From UBA685 sp049890115 (lineage in GTDB: Bacteria > Pseudomonadota > Alphaproteobacteria > Puniceispirillales > Puniceispirillaceae), in NCBI GenBank assembly GCA_049890115.1, contig JBMHCC010000040.1:1-39313 (forward strand): DNA of 39,313 bases, written 5' to 3'. Each line of letters starts with the position of its first letter. Within the stretch, counting starts at the first letter, position 1. Of this stretch, positions 17,146 to 25,838 are shown one piece after another. The notes beneath the pieces are model-generated. The model saw only the letters and a list, made by a program, of their open reading frames with translations, did no database searches and was not told the origin of the DNA. The translations under genes were made by a program, and so were the position numbers.

Positions 17146-18489
17146 ATGTCATATCCTTCGCTTGCCTCATCTATTCACCAGCTTCCAGATGATTTCACAT
17201 TTGGCGTGGCGACATCCAGCTATCAGATTGAGGGCAGAGATTATGGCGGCTGCGGCCTATCTCATTGGGATCAGTTTGCCAAACAAGATGGCAAGGTATT
17301 TCAGGCAGAAGATGGTGCTGTGGCATGCCAGCATTATCATCTCTGGCAAGGTGACCTTGATTTCATCAAGCAAGCAGGGTTTGATGCTTACCGTTTTTCC
17401 TTTTCATGGCCGCGCCTATTGCCTGAAACACATAATGGCCTGAACCGTGACGGCATCAGCTTTTATGATAGGTTAATTGATGGCATGCTAGAGCGTGATC
17501 TGGCACCTTATGCAACCTTTTATCATTGGGATTTGCCTGTCAGGCTGGCTGACAAAGGTGGTTGGACCAATCGTGATACGGCCTATTATTTCGCTGATTA
17601 TACGGACATCATAATGAGCCATTTTGGTGACAGGCTGAAATCTGTTGCGCCAATTAATGAGCCATGGTGCGTCGCATGGCTGAGCCATTATTTGGGTCAT
17701 CATGCCCCTGGTTTGCGTGACATTAGCGCAGCTGGAAAAGCGATGCATCATATCCAGCTGGCCCATGGGCTGTCTGTTGGGGTCGCCCGTGATCATGGTC
17801 ATCAGATGATTGGTTGTGTGCTGAATAAAGAATATGCAGCCCCTGCTGATGAGAGCGAAGAAACAGCGCGCCTAGCCAGCCTTTATGATGGCATCTATAG
17901 CCGCTGGTTTGAAGAATCACTGTTTAAAGGCCGCTATCCTGATGATGTGCTAAAAGTGCTTGCCCCCTATCTGCCGATGAGATGGCAAGATGACATGGCA
18001 CTTATTGCCAGCCCGCTTGATTGGGTCGGCGTTAATTACTACACAAGAGCCGTGATAGCTCCTGATGAAAGCGAGCCTTATATTGGCTTGAAGACGATAT
18101 CTGGCCCATTGCCAAAAACAGATATGAATTGGGAAATTGTACCAGAGGGGCTTAGCTTTTTCTTGCGCCGTTTGGCACAAGATTATGCCCCAGATCTGCC
18201 GATTTACATCACCGAAAATGGCATGGCAAATGCTGACAGATTACAAGATGATACTGTCCCTGATACAGAGCGCATTTCTTATTTTGAGGGCCATTTACAT
18301 GAGGTTGCCCAATTAGTATCAGAAGGGGTGGATATTAAGGGCTATTTTGCGTGGTCGCTATTGGATAATTATGAATGGGCCTTTGGCTATGATAAACGCT
18401 TTGGCCTGATTCATGTGGATTTTGATAGCCAGATTAGAACACCAAAAGATAGCTATTTTGCCTGGCAATCAGCCCTGCAAAACCGTTAA
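17146..18489 (+). CDS. Glycoside hydrolase family 1 beta-glucosidase
   Basis: A 447-residue retaining beta-glycosidase with a (beta/alpha)8 barrel. It has no signal peptide, so it acts in the cytoplasm on imported beta-glucosides or related glycosides. Catalytic residues are Glu172 as acid/base (PINEPWC) and Glu357 as nucleophile (YITENGM). The N-terminal GH1 signature FTFGVATSSYQIEG and the aglycone-side WSLLDNYEWAFGYDKRFGL are intact. The length is normal for bacterial BglA/BglB enzymes. It appears to be a single-gene unit; the convergent hydrolase gene begins 36 bases after its stop. Confidence 0.95.
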   Translation: MSYPSLASSIHQLPDDFTFGVATSSYQIEGRDYGGCGLSHWDQFAKQDGKVFQAEDGAVACQHYHLWQGDLDFIKQAGFDAYRFSFSWPRLLPETHNGLNRDGISFYDRLIDGMLERDLAPYATFYHWDLPVRLADKGGWTNRDTAYYFADYTDIIMSHFGDRLKSVAPINEPWCVAWLSHYLGHHAPGLRDISAAGKAMHHIQLAHGLSVGVARDHGHQMIGCVLNKEYAAPADESEETARLASLYDGIYSRWFEESLFKGRYPDDVLKVLAPYLPMRWQDDMALIASPLDWVGVNYYTRAVIAPDESEPYIGLKTISGPLPKTDMNWEIVPEGLSFFLRRLAQDYAPDLPIYITENGMANADRLQDDTVPDTERISYFEGHLHEVAQLVSEGVDIKGYFAWSLLDNYEWAFGYDKRFGLIHVDFDSQIRTPKDSYFAWQSALQNR

Positions 18490-18525
18490 TGAGTTTTGAC
18501 ACCGCTTGCAAACTGCCCTGCCCCC

Positions 18526-19476
18526 TCACACCACTTCAAGCAGCAATTCTGCCAGACGGCGCGGCTGGGCAAACATCACCTCATGAGAGCTGGCAATATC
18601 AACCATTATGGTTCTGTTATTTGGCCAATTGGCATTGAGATCATCGACAAAGGCCGCACCAGCAGATGGCACAAGCGTTTTATCATGTATGGCTCTGATA
18701 TAGCGTTTATTGAGCCTGCCAAAACCGCTATCAAAATCAGTCATATCGGCATAAATGGACGCTGGCGCATCTGGGGTTAGCAAATGTGACACCGCCCCAA
18801 ATAGCTTATGATCTACATCAGCTGCCAAGGCTTTTTTCATGGCAGATAGATACCCCTCATCCTCAGAGCGTGGGTCAATACGCAACACCCCTATCTGAGC
18901 TGGATCACCGACCAAAGCAGAGCCAAGAAGCGAATTTTCCACCTGATCAGGCAATGCCAGATAAGCACCAGCTGGCTTGCCTTTGGTTGGACCAAGGCTT
19001 GCCACATAAACCAAATCTGAAAATAATTCTGGCTGGCTGGCAGCGGCGAAAGTCAAAGGCACACCGCCCATTGAATGGCCAACAGCAACCAGTCTTTTTA
19101 TCCCTGTCTGGCGTGCCCGCATCGCAGCCTCTATCACAGTGTCGCGATAATCTTTAATCGTCAAACGTGCCAAAGATGATGGCTCTGTTGCCAAAGCCTC
19201 CTTATCAACAGGGCGCTTTAAAAAAGCATCTGGCATAATGGCCCATAACCCATGACCAGGCAGGTCAATCGCCTGACATTGATAGCCCTCTTGCAGAAGA
19301 TGGCGCATCACATCCTGCCAACACCACGCGCCATGCCATGACCCATGAATGAATAAAAACCCCGTATCAGAGCAGCTGTCATCTTGGTCCATCGCCTTCG
19401 CCGACCTGCCAGCTGCCATCGTCGCGCCAGCCAAAGTCGCACCAGCACCTAATTTTAGGAAATCACGCTTTAACAT
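18526..19476 (-). CDS. Exported alpha/beta hydrolase (EstC/hydroxynitrile lyase-like)
   Basis: A 316-residue alpha/beta-fold hydrolase. Residues 1-29 look like an export signal; KRDFLKLGAG resembles a Tat motif with Lys-Arg instead of Arg-Arg, so Sec or weak Tat export is uncertain. The oxyanion region is FIHGSWHGAWCW (about 43-53), the nucleophile is Ser135 in GHSMGG, and the catalytic histidine is probably His298 (SSHEVMF). This pattern matches the small esterase family of plant salicylate-binding protein 2 and bacterial EstC. It probably cleaves an ester. The ATG at 19476 has GGGAGG seven bases upstream. Substrate unknown. Confidence 0.87.
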   Translation of the reverse strand: MLKRDFLKLGAGATLAGATMAAGRSAKAMDQDDSCSDTGFLFIHGSWHGAWCWQDVMRHLLQEGYQCQAIDLPGHGLWAIMPDAFLKRPVDKEALATEPSSLARLTIKDYRDTVIEAAMRARQTGIKRLVAVGHSMGGVPLTFAAASQPELFSDLVYVASLGPTKGKPAGAYLALPDQVENSLLGSALVGDPAQIGVLRIDPRSEDEGYLSAMKKALAADVDHKLFGAVSHLLTPDAPASIYADMTDFDSGFGRLNKRYIRAIHDKTLVPSAGAAFVDDLNANWPNNRTIMVDIASSHEVMFAQPRRLAELLLEVV

Positions 19477-19578
19477 CAAAACCTCCCTATCTCTGCTCTA
19501 TGAAAATGCCCCCTTGCAGTAGCATGAGAAAGGAAAGATTTAATGTCAAATATTTGATTTATATAAGTTTTTTATGAA

Positions 19579-20229
19579 TTAAGCTGCTTTTTTCATAATC
19601 ACATCTGTTGCGCTATAGATACGATTTTCCCCTGTTGTGATACGTGCATAATCACCTGCCATCAAGTGACAGAAAATGCCAGCATTAGTGGCAGCTTGCT
19701 GGTTCATTTCAGTATCTTCAATCGCCACAACATCACCAGCATCTAGTCCAAGGCGGTTAAGGGCATAATGATAGATATCAGTTGCTGGTTTTTCGGCCTG
19801 ACAATCATCTTTGCTTGTGATAACCGAAAAATCATCAGCTGAAATATGATCTGATAAAGCATGTAGGATGCTATCAAGCTGTTTTTTGGTGGTTGTTGTC
19901 ACAAAGCCTATGTGAATGCCTTGTGCTATGCAGCTCTGCAGCAATTCAACAATACCATCACGTGGTTCTAACGCATGAGTGCGAAGCATGTCAGCAAAGA
20001 TTTGTTCTTTGCGTGCATGGATATCAGCCACCATCTTATCATCACCATAATCTGCTAGAATGGTATTAAGACGGTTTTTACCTCCCACAATCGTCAGCGC
20101 ATCACAATAGGTTGCAATATTCCAATGAAGTGGCAGGCCAGCTTCGGCAAATGCCTGATTATAGGCTTGTCTTTGCCAGTCAGAAGTTTCTGCTAAAACA
20201 CCAATTGAACCACATAATACAGCTTTCAT
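19579..20229 (-). CDS. HAD-like protein lacking the catalytic aspartates
   Basis: A 216-residue protein with the overall plan of CbbY/beta-phosphoglucomutase-like HAD phosphatases. The N-terminal nucleophile motif, normally DxDGT, reads CGSIGVLAET here, so both aspartates are replaced (Gly7 and Ile9). Other HAD motifs remain: Thr111-Thr112 (GFVTTTT), Lys147 (AEKPATDIY) and Glu171-Asp172 (AIEDTEMNQQAATNAG). A phosphatase of this class cannot form its aspartyl-phosphate without Asp7. It is therefore probably a binding or regulatory pseudoenzyme, or it uses another chemistry. The frame is otherwise open and normal in length, so this is not decay. It is divergent from the photolyase gene. Confidence 0.85.
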   Translation of the reverse strand: MKAVLCGSIGVLAETSDWQRQAYNQAFAEAGLPLHWNIATYCDALTIVGGKNRLNTILADYGDDKMVADIHARKEQIFADMLRTHALEPRDGIVELLQSCIAQGIHIGFVTTTTKKQLDSILHALSDHISADDFSVITSKDDCQAEKPATDIYHYALNRLGLDAGDVVAIEDTEMNQQAATNAGIFCHLMAGDYARITTGENRIYSATDVIMKKAA

Positions 20230-20353
20230 CCTAAATCCCTTTACACTGTTATCTTGATGACATCCCCCTTTACGATGATTTAAAATTATTGGTTTTCTTT
20301 ATCACCTTGTGGAATGAGTTTGCTTGACCTTGGCATAGTATTATCTATCTCAC

Positions 20354-20365
20354 ATATCATGATAT
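20354..20365. promoter_or_regulatory. Perfect palindrome upstream of the photolyase gene
   Basis: ATATCATGATAT is a perfect 12-base palindrome 30 bases before the photolyase start, in the 165-base divergent gap. It could be an operator. The same 12-mer also occurs inside the XRE regulator coding sequence near 27885, so chance in A/T-rich DNA is a fair explanation. Confidence 0.3.
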
Positions 20366-20394
20366 CTGGCCTTCTAATTGATTGTTGAAAACTG

Positions 20395-21942
20395 ATGCGC
20401 AAACAAACCATTGCCATTATGTGGTTCAAACGCGATTTGCGGATTGCTGATAATGTTGCTTTAAATGCTGCAATCGCCACAGGCCTGCCTGTTTTGCCGC
20501 TTTATATCTTTGAGCCAGATTATTGGGCGCATCCCACATCATCAGACAGGCATTGGCATTTTATCAGGCAATGTCTTATCGAATTACATGATGCGTTATC
20601 AGCCCTTGGCCAGCCACTCATCATCCATATTGGCAATGCTGAGGCTATCTTTAAATCACTTATTGAAACCTATGACGTCACATCCCTTTATGCGCATGAA
20701 GAGACAGGTAATCATCTGACCTATCAACGCGATATCGCAATTCAAACATTATGCGAGGCGCATCATATCCCTTTTCATGAAATGGCTGGCAATAGCGTGA
20801 AACGGCGCATGGCAAGCCGTGATGGCTGGGCAAAGGCACGTGCCATACGCCTGCAAAGTCCAACTATTGCGCCGCCATCGCACATGATGCCTATCCATGA
20901 TGCGCATAGTGATAAGCTGCCACCAATTGATACGCCTTTGATCCTAAATAAAGTTGGCAAGGCTGCCCAAAAAGGCGGGCGCAAAGCTGGCCTTGCCTTG
21001 CTTGATAGCTTTTTGAGCTACCGTGCTAGGCGCTATTTACCATCAATTTCCTCACCTGAATTTGGCCCAGAATTTTCTAGCAGGCTATCACCTTATCTGG
21101 CATGGGGCAGCTTGTCTGAAAAAGAGGTGGTGCATCGCTTACAAAATCATCTAAAACACCATAATGATAGCTTACAGACGTTTGAAAAAAGAGCGATAAA
21201 AGCAGTTTTAACAAGGCTATCTTGGCGTGGTCATTTCATGCAAAAGCTGGAAGATCAGCCTGCTATTGAATTTCATGCCATGCATCATTTTTGTGATGAT
21301 TTGCGCAAAGGCCCACCTAATCAGAACTATCTAGCAGCTTGGCAGCATGGCAGGACAGGCTATCCCATTATTGATGCCTGTATGCGTTGCTTGGCGCAAA
21401 CAGGCTGGATTCCCTTTCGGATGCGCGCCATGCTTGTTAGCTTTGCCAGCTATCATCTATGGCTAGATTGGCGCATCACTGCCCCGCATATGGCGCGGCT
21501 TTTCACAGATTATGAACCTGGCATTCATTACAGCCAATTTCAGATGCAATCAGGTGTCACAGGCATTAATACCATTCGTATCTACAACCCGATAAAACAA
21601 TCTTATGATCATGATGCAAAAGGCCGTTTTATCAAACGCTATGTTCCTGAATTGCGATCTGTGCCGCTTGACTGGTTGCATGAACCACATCGCATGTCAG
21701 ATGATATGCGGCAATCCTATGGGCTAAATGACCCTGATAATGATTACCCCCTGCCCATTATTCATAATGCGCCTGCAATAAAGAGCGCCAAACAAAAACT
21801 GGCAGAGGCGCGTAATCAATCAGGTTTCAAGACGATATCAGCACAGGTTTATCACAAGCTTGGCAGCCGCAACAGACCGCCTGAGAGACGCAAATCTAAT
21901 CGTGATAACAGGCCTGATAAAACGCAATTAGAGCTGTTTTAA
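20395..21942 (+). CDS. Cryptochrome/DNA photolyase family protein
   Basis: A 515-residue flavoprotein. Residues 1 to about 140 form the alpha/beta antenna domain (MWFKRDLRIADNVAL). The helical FAD domain carries SRLSPYLAWGSLS near 225, GRTGYPIIDACMRCL near 320 and RIYNPIKQSYDHD near 400. Class I CPD photolyases have Asn residues near the flavin N5 in the loop before GGWQW. Here the equivalent loop reads YEPGIHYSQFQMQSG, without that asparagine. This places it in a less studied branch of the COG0415 family, so I do not assign CPD or (6-4) repair. Light-driven DNA repair or light sensing are both possible. It shares a terminator with the convergent liv operon. Confidence 0.87.
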   Translation: MRKQTIAIMWFKRDLRIADNVALNAAIATGLPVLPLYIFEPDYWAHPTSSDRHWHFIRQCLIELHDALSALGQPLIIHIGNAEAIFKSLIETYDVTSLYAHEETGNHLTYQRDIAIQTLCEAHHIPFHEMAGNSVKRRMASRDGWAKARAIRLQSPTIAPPSHMMPIHDAHSDKLPPIDTPLILNKVGKAAQKGGRKAGLALLDSFLSYRARRYLPSISSPEFGPEFSSRLSPYLAWGSLSEKEVVHRLQNHLKHHNDSLQTFEKRAIKAVLTRLSWRGHFMQKLEDQPAIEFHAMHHFCDDLRKGPPNQNYLAAWQHGRTGYPIIDACMRCLAQTGWIPFRMRAMLVSFASYHLWLDWRITAPHMARLFTDYEPGIHYSQFQMQSGVTGINTIRIYNPIKQSYDHDAKGRFIKRYVPELRSVPLDWLHEPHRMSDDMRQSYGLNDPDNDYPLPIIHNAPAIKSAKQKLAEARNQSGFKTISAQVYHKLGSRNRPPERRKSNRDNRPDKTQLELF

Positions 21943-21962
21943 AGATAGGAATTGCGCCACAA

Positions 21963-21993
21963 AAAACCCTGCCAAACTAGCTGGCAGGGTTTT
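21963..21993. terminator. Bidirectional rho-independent terminator
   Basis: AAAACCCTGCCA (21963-21974) and TGGCAGGGTTTT (21982-21993) form a perfect 12-base stem with a seven-base loop. A runs on the left and T runs on the right give a U tail on either strand. It lies between the photolyase stop (plus) and the livF stop (minus), and should end both transcripts. Confidence 0.92.
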
Positions 21994-22026
21994 AAAAATT
22001 CAGCGGCTTATCAGCCTATCAGCTCA

Positions 22027-22782
22027 TCAGATGGCTAGATATTCATGGCGTAATTCTTCATTATCAAGAACTTCTTTTGCCATACCATCAAATACCACAG
22101 AGCCAGTATCCAGAATAATAGCACGATCAGCTAGATTCAAAGCTGCCACAGCATTTTGTTCAACAATAATGGTTGTGATGCCTTGTTCACGAATATGATG
22201 CAACGTCTTTTCAATTTCCTGAACAATCACAGGTGCCAGCCCCTCATAAGGCTCATCAAGAAGTAGCAATTTAATATCACGTGCCAAAGCCCGGCCAATC
22301 GCTAGCATTTGCTGCTCACCACCTGATAAGGTTGTGCCTTCTTGTTTGCGACGCTCGCCAAGACGCGGGAACAAATCATAGATACGTTCCACAGACCAAC
22401 CCACAGGCTTTTCGATTTGTGCTAGCTGAATATTTTCTTCAACTGTCAGACCTTGGATAATGCGCCTATCTTCTGGAACAAGACCAATACCAGCTTGAGC
22501 TGCTTCATAGGATTTCATCTGATGAAGCGGCTGATGGTCAAGCCAAATCTCACCACTTTTCAGCATTGGGTTATCCAAGCGCGCCAGTGCCCGTAATGTT
22601 GATGTCTTACCAGCACCATTACGCCCTAACAGAGCCAGAATTTCACCCTCATGCACTGTCATGCTGACACCTTGGACAATATAGCTTTCACCATAATAGG
22701 CCTGGATATCATAAGCTGAGAAATAAGCTGGTGCTGAGGATGCGTGATTTTTACTCAAATCAGCCTTTGTTTGCGTAGACAT
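22027..22782 (-). CDS. livF: HAAT-type ABC transporter ATPase (LivF/UrtE class)
   Basis: A 251-residue ATPase of a hydrophobic amino acid/amide uptake system. It has Walker A GRNGAGKTS (near residue 54), the signature LSGGEQQMLAIG, Walker B LLLLDEPYEGLAP and the switch histidine region. An N-terminal extension of about 20 residues precedes the usual LivF start. It is the last gene of the operon; its ATG overlaps the livG stop by one base (TAATG). Together with LivG it should drive import of the ligand bound by the downstream-transported binding protein. Confidence 0.93.
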   Translation of the reverse strand: MSTQTKADLSKNHASSAPAYFSAYDIQAYYGESYIVQGVSMTVHEGEILALLGRNGAGKTSTLRALARLDNPMLKSGEIWLDHQPLHQMKSYEAAQAGIGLVPEDRRIIQGLTVEENIQLAQIEKPVGWSVERIYDLFPRLGERRKQEGTTLSGGEQQMLAIGRALARDIKLLLLDEPYEGLAPVIVQEIEKTLHHIREQGITTIIVEQNAVAALNLADRAIILDTGSVVFDGMAKEVLDNEELRHEYLAI

Positions 22783-23537
22783 TAATGCGCTCCCCCTAAA
22801 TAGGCTTCCTTCACTTTTGGATGGCCTTTAATATTTTCTGGCTTATCTTCAACAATCACATGACCTTGCGCCAGCACAGAGATTTTCTCTGCCAAAGAGA
22901 ACACTACATGCATATCATGTTCGATGACGACCTTAGTGATTTTCCGCTTTTCCTGAATCTCTTTTAAGAGATCAATGGTGTTATTGGTATCAGCACGCGC
23001 CATACCAGCAGTTGGTTCATCCAATAAAAGCAGCTTTGGATCCTGAGATAAACACATTGCCATTTCAAGACGACGCTTATCACCACGTGATAGTGATGCT
23101 GCCATCATATCCTTTTTATCCTGCATATTCACATCAAGCAGCATCTGTTCTGCTTTTTCGCGAATGTCAGTCTCACGGCTTAATAATGACAAGCCATTTA
23201 TCTTAAAAGAACCATCACGTTTGGCTAGACAAGGAATAATCACATTATCTAGAACAGATAATTCAGTGAAAATTTCAGGTGTCTGGAACACACGTGAAAC
23301 ACCAACCTGATTAATCTCATGAGGCTTAAAGCCAAGCAGAGACTGACCATCAAAGGTTACCGTGCCTGAATCTGGGATCAATTTACCAACAAAACAATTC
23401 AGCAAAGTTGATTTACCAGCCCCATTTGGCCCGATAATGGCATGAATAGTGCCAGCCTCAACAGACAGATTCACATCGTCAAGTGCCTGCAGACCGCCGA
23501 AACGCTTATTCACACCGCGTATTTCAAGATAACTCAT
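22782..23537 (-). CDS. livG: HAAT-type ABC transporter ATPase (LivG/UrtD class)
   Basis: A 251-residue ATPase partner of LivF. Walker A is GPNGAGKST (near residue 39), the signature is LSRGDKRRLEMAM, Walker B is LLLLDEPTAGMA, and the switch His is in VIEHDMHVV. The C-terminal tail (NIKGHPKVKEAYLGG) is the LivG hallmark. A GGGAG ribosome site precedes the ATG. Its start lies 11 bases after livM, and its stop overlaps livF. Confidence 0.94.
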   Translation of the reverse strand: MSYLEIRGVNKRFGGLQALDDVNLSVEAGTIHAIIGPNGAGKSTLLNCFVGKLIPDSGTVTFDGQSLLGFKPHEINQVGVSRVFQTPEIFTELSVLDNVIIPCLAKRDGSFKINGLSLLSRETDIREKAEQMLLDVNMQDKKDMMAASLSRGDKRRLEMAMCLSQDPKLLLLDEPTAGMARADTNNTIDLLKEIQEKRKITKVVIEHDMHVVFSLAEKISVLAQGHVIVEDKPENIKGHPKVKEAYLGGAH

Positions 23538-23548
23538 ATCGCGCTCCC

Positions 23549-24715
23549 TTACTCTGCAGCTACAGTTTCATTTTTAGATGATTTGGAAAAACGTGACCGC
23601 AGCAATTTATAGATGCGGTTTCCGCCTTCGATCAAACCACCTGGCAAGAAGATAACCACCAACATGAACAAGATGCCCAATGTCAGATGCCACCCTTTAC
23701 CAACAAAGAAATGCAGAACAGTCACAAACAGATTTTCAAGCGATTCTGGCATGAAGCTAAACCAGCTATGAAGCACATTATCATTAATCTTTGAGAAGAT
23801 ATTTTCAAAATACTTAATGAACCCAGCACCTAATACAGGGCCAAGCAATGTGCCAGCACCACCTAAAATGGTCATCAAAACAACCTCACCAGAAGCTGTC
23901 CACTGCATCCGCTCAGCACCAGCTAGCGGGTCTGTGATAGCCATCAGACCACCAGCTAGACCAGCATACATGCCAGAGATAACAAAGGCAGCCAATGTGT
24001 AAGGGCGTGAATTAAGACCTGTATAATTCAGACGTGTCTGGTTTGTTTTAATCGCCAGCAGCATCAGCCCAAAAGGTGAGCGGAATATACGCATCGCAAT
24101 ATAAAACCCACCAATCAGAATGATGGCACAGAAATAGAAGCCAACATTGAATTGCAAGGTCATGCCAAGCACATCAAATTTCGCTGTTGAATTCATTGTC
24201 AAACCAAACAGGTTGGTTGATGGAATAGTGCCTGTGGTATTCGCAGCATCAAGAATGCGCGGATCTTTCAAAGATAGCTGCAATCCTGTTTCACCATTGG
24301 TAATTGGCGTTAACACAGAATATGCAAGGTTATAGCTCATCTGCGCAAATGCGAGCGTCAGGATAGAGAAATAAATCCCTGAACGACGCAATGAAATATA
24401 GCCAATTAACAATGCGAATAAGCCAGATACCACAACAGATAATAGCAAAGCTGGTATCACATTCATGGTTAGTAATTTAAACATCCAAACAGCGGAATAG
24501 GATCCCACACCCAAAAAGGCAGCATGACCAAATGACAGATAGCCTGTCATGCCAAATAGAATGTTAAAGCCAATCGCAAAGATACCGAAAATCGCAAAAC
24601 GCTGAAGCAAATCAGGATAGCCAGCACCAAATGGTGCCAGAATGATTGGACCAGACAGCACCATCACCACGAAAAAGATAAATAGAAGACGATCATTTTG
24701 AGATAGATGTTTCAT
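23549..24715 (-). CDS. livM: HAAT-type ABC transporter permease (LivM class)
   Basis: A 388-residue inner-membrane permease with about 9-10 helices. Typical LivM/UrtC segments are FGMTGYLSFGHAAFLGVGSY and TILGGAGTLLGPVLGAGF. The ATG directly follows the livH TAA with no gap, and its ribosome site GGAGGAC lies inside the end of livH, so translation is coupled. Somewhat longer than E. coli-type cores because of an insertion near residues 140-175 that includes TNGETGLQLS. Confidence 0.92.
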   Translation of the reverse strand: MKHLSQNDRLLFIFFVVMVLSGPIILAPFGAGYPDLLQRFAIFGIFAIGFNILFGMTGYLSFGHAAFLGVGSYSAVWMFKLLTMNVIPALLLSVVVSGLFALLIGYISLRRSGIYFSILTLAFAQMSYNLAYSVLTPITNGETGLQLSLKDPRILDAANTTGTIPSTNLFGLTMNSTAKFDVLGMTLQFNVGFYFCAIILIGGFYIAMRIFRSPFGLMLLAIKTNQTRLNYTGLNSRPYTLAAFVISGMYAGLAGGLMAITDPLAGAERMQWTASGEVVLMTILGGAGTLLGPVLGAGFIKYFENIFSKINDNVLHSWFSFMPESLENLFVTVLHFFVGKGWHLTLGILFMLVVIFLPGGLIEGGNRIYKLLRSRFSKSSKNETVAAE

Positions 24716-25747
24716 TTAGTCCTCCATCACGCCAGCACGGCCCATCAATCCACGAGGACGGGTCAATAAAATCGCAATCGCGACAAGATAAATAATGATT
24801 TGGTCAATACCAGGAAGAATTGTCTTCACCTCATTCATGGATGCAAAGCTCTCAAGGATACCAAGCAAGAAACCAGCTAGAACAGCACCAGGCAATGAGC
24901 CCATACCGCCAACCACAACAACCACGAACGACAGAACAAGGAAGTCCATGCCCATATGATAATTTGGTGGGTTAATCGGTGTATACATCACACCTGCCAG
25001 GCCTGCTACAGCAGCAGCCAAACCAAACATCAATGTAAAGCGGCGGTCGATATTAATACCAAGCAGACCAACTGTTTCTCTGTCTGCCATGCCCGCGCGC
25101 ACAACCATACCAAAGGTGGTGAATTGCAAGAAGGCAAAGACAATCGCTATCACAATCGCAGAGAACACAAAATAAATCAGACGCCAATAAGGATAGATGA
25201 TCGTATTCTCAGCAAAACCAATAATCACACCAAAATCAAATGAGCCTTTGAAGGCATCTGGTGCAGGTGTTGGAATAGGGTTTGCGCCATAAAATGCTTT
25301 GATGATTTCTTGCAAAACAATGGCAAGGCCAAATGTTACCAGAATCTGGTCAGCATGAGGACGCTTGTAAAAATGCTTAATCAACCCGCGTTCCATGGCA
25401 TAACCAATTACCACCATAATCGGAATGGCAAAAATGATAGCCAATGGCACAGACCAGTCAATAATGGCTTGGCCCATCGCCTCGCCAAACCAACTTTCAA
25501 CATATGGCACTTTGACTTTTAGCGGATTACCCAAAAAGTCTGTTTTGGTTGGATCAATCACAACGGAATATAGATTGAAGATCTTTTGCAAAGTCACAGC
25601 GCAAAAGGCACCAATCATAAATAATGCACCATGCGCAAAATTGACCACGCCAAGCGTGCCAAAAATAAGCGTCAGCCCTAGTGCAATCAGCGCATAAGCG
25701 CTGCCCTTATCTAGTCCGTTTAGAATTTGAAGCAGTATCGCATCCAT
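24716..25747 (-). CDS. livH: HAAT-type ABC transporter permease (LivH class)
   Basis: A 343-residue inner-membrane permease with about eight helices. It shows the LivH opening ILNGLDKGSAYALIALGLTLIFGTLGVVNFAHG and the conserved VVGGMGSLPGAVLAGFLLG near residue 275. It is longer than the 300-residue core because of a periplasmic insertion near residues 55-90. It is the first permease gene after the binding protein, 91 bases downstream across a stem-loop. Confidence 0.93.
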   Translation of the reverse strand: MDAILLQILNGLDKGSAYALIALGLTLIFGTLGVVNFAHGALFMIGAFCAVTLQKIFNLYSVVIDPTKTDFLGNPLKVKVPYVESWFGEAMGQAIIDWSVPLAIIFAIPIMVVIGYAMERGLIKHFYKRPHADQILVTFGLAIVLQEIIKAFYGANPIPTPAPDAFKGSFDFGVIIGFAENTIIYPYWRLIYFVFSAIVIAIVFAFLQFTTFGMVVRAGMADRETVGLLGINIDRRFTLMFGLAAAVAGLAGVMYTPINPPNYHMGMDFLVLSFVVVVVGGMGSLPGAVLAGFLLGILESFASMNEVKTILPGIDQIIIYLVAIAILLTRPRGLMGRAGVMED

Positions 25748-25786
25748 CTTCGTAAACCCTACTTACAATTAGAAAATGAGGAAAAT

Positions 25787-25815
25787 AGGCCACGCCAGCA
25801 ATGCCGACGTGGCCT
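25787..25815 (-). terminator. Stem-loop between the binding-protein gene and livH
   Basis: AGGCCACG (25787-25794) and CGTGGCCT (25808-25815) form a perfect eight-base stem with a 13-base loop. Read on the minus strand the stem is followed by ATTTTCC, a weak U tail. It probably acts as a partial terminator or as a 3' stabiliser that leaves more binding-protein mRNA than permease mRNA. Confidence 0.65.
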
Positions 25816-25838
25816 TTATTTTTGATACCCTAGGCTAA

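Noticed and set aside
17146..18489. GH1 enzyme as the sulfoquinovosidase of the left-hand cluster
   Set aside because: Known sulfoquinovosidases are mostly GH31 alpha-glycosidases; this is a beta-type GH1 and lies 13 kb away.
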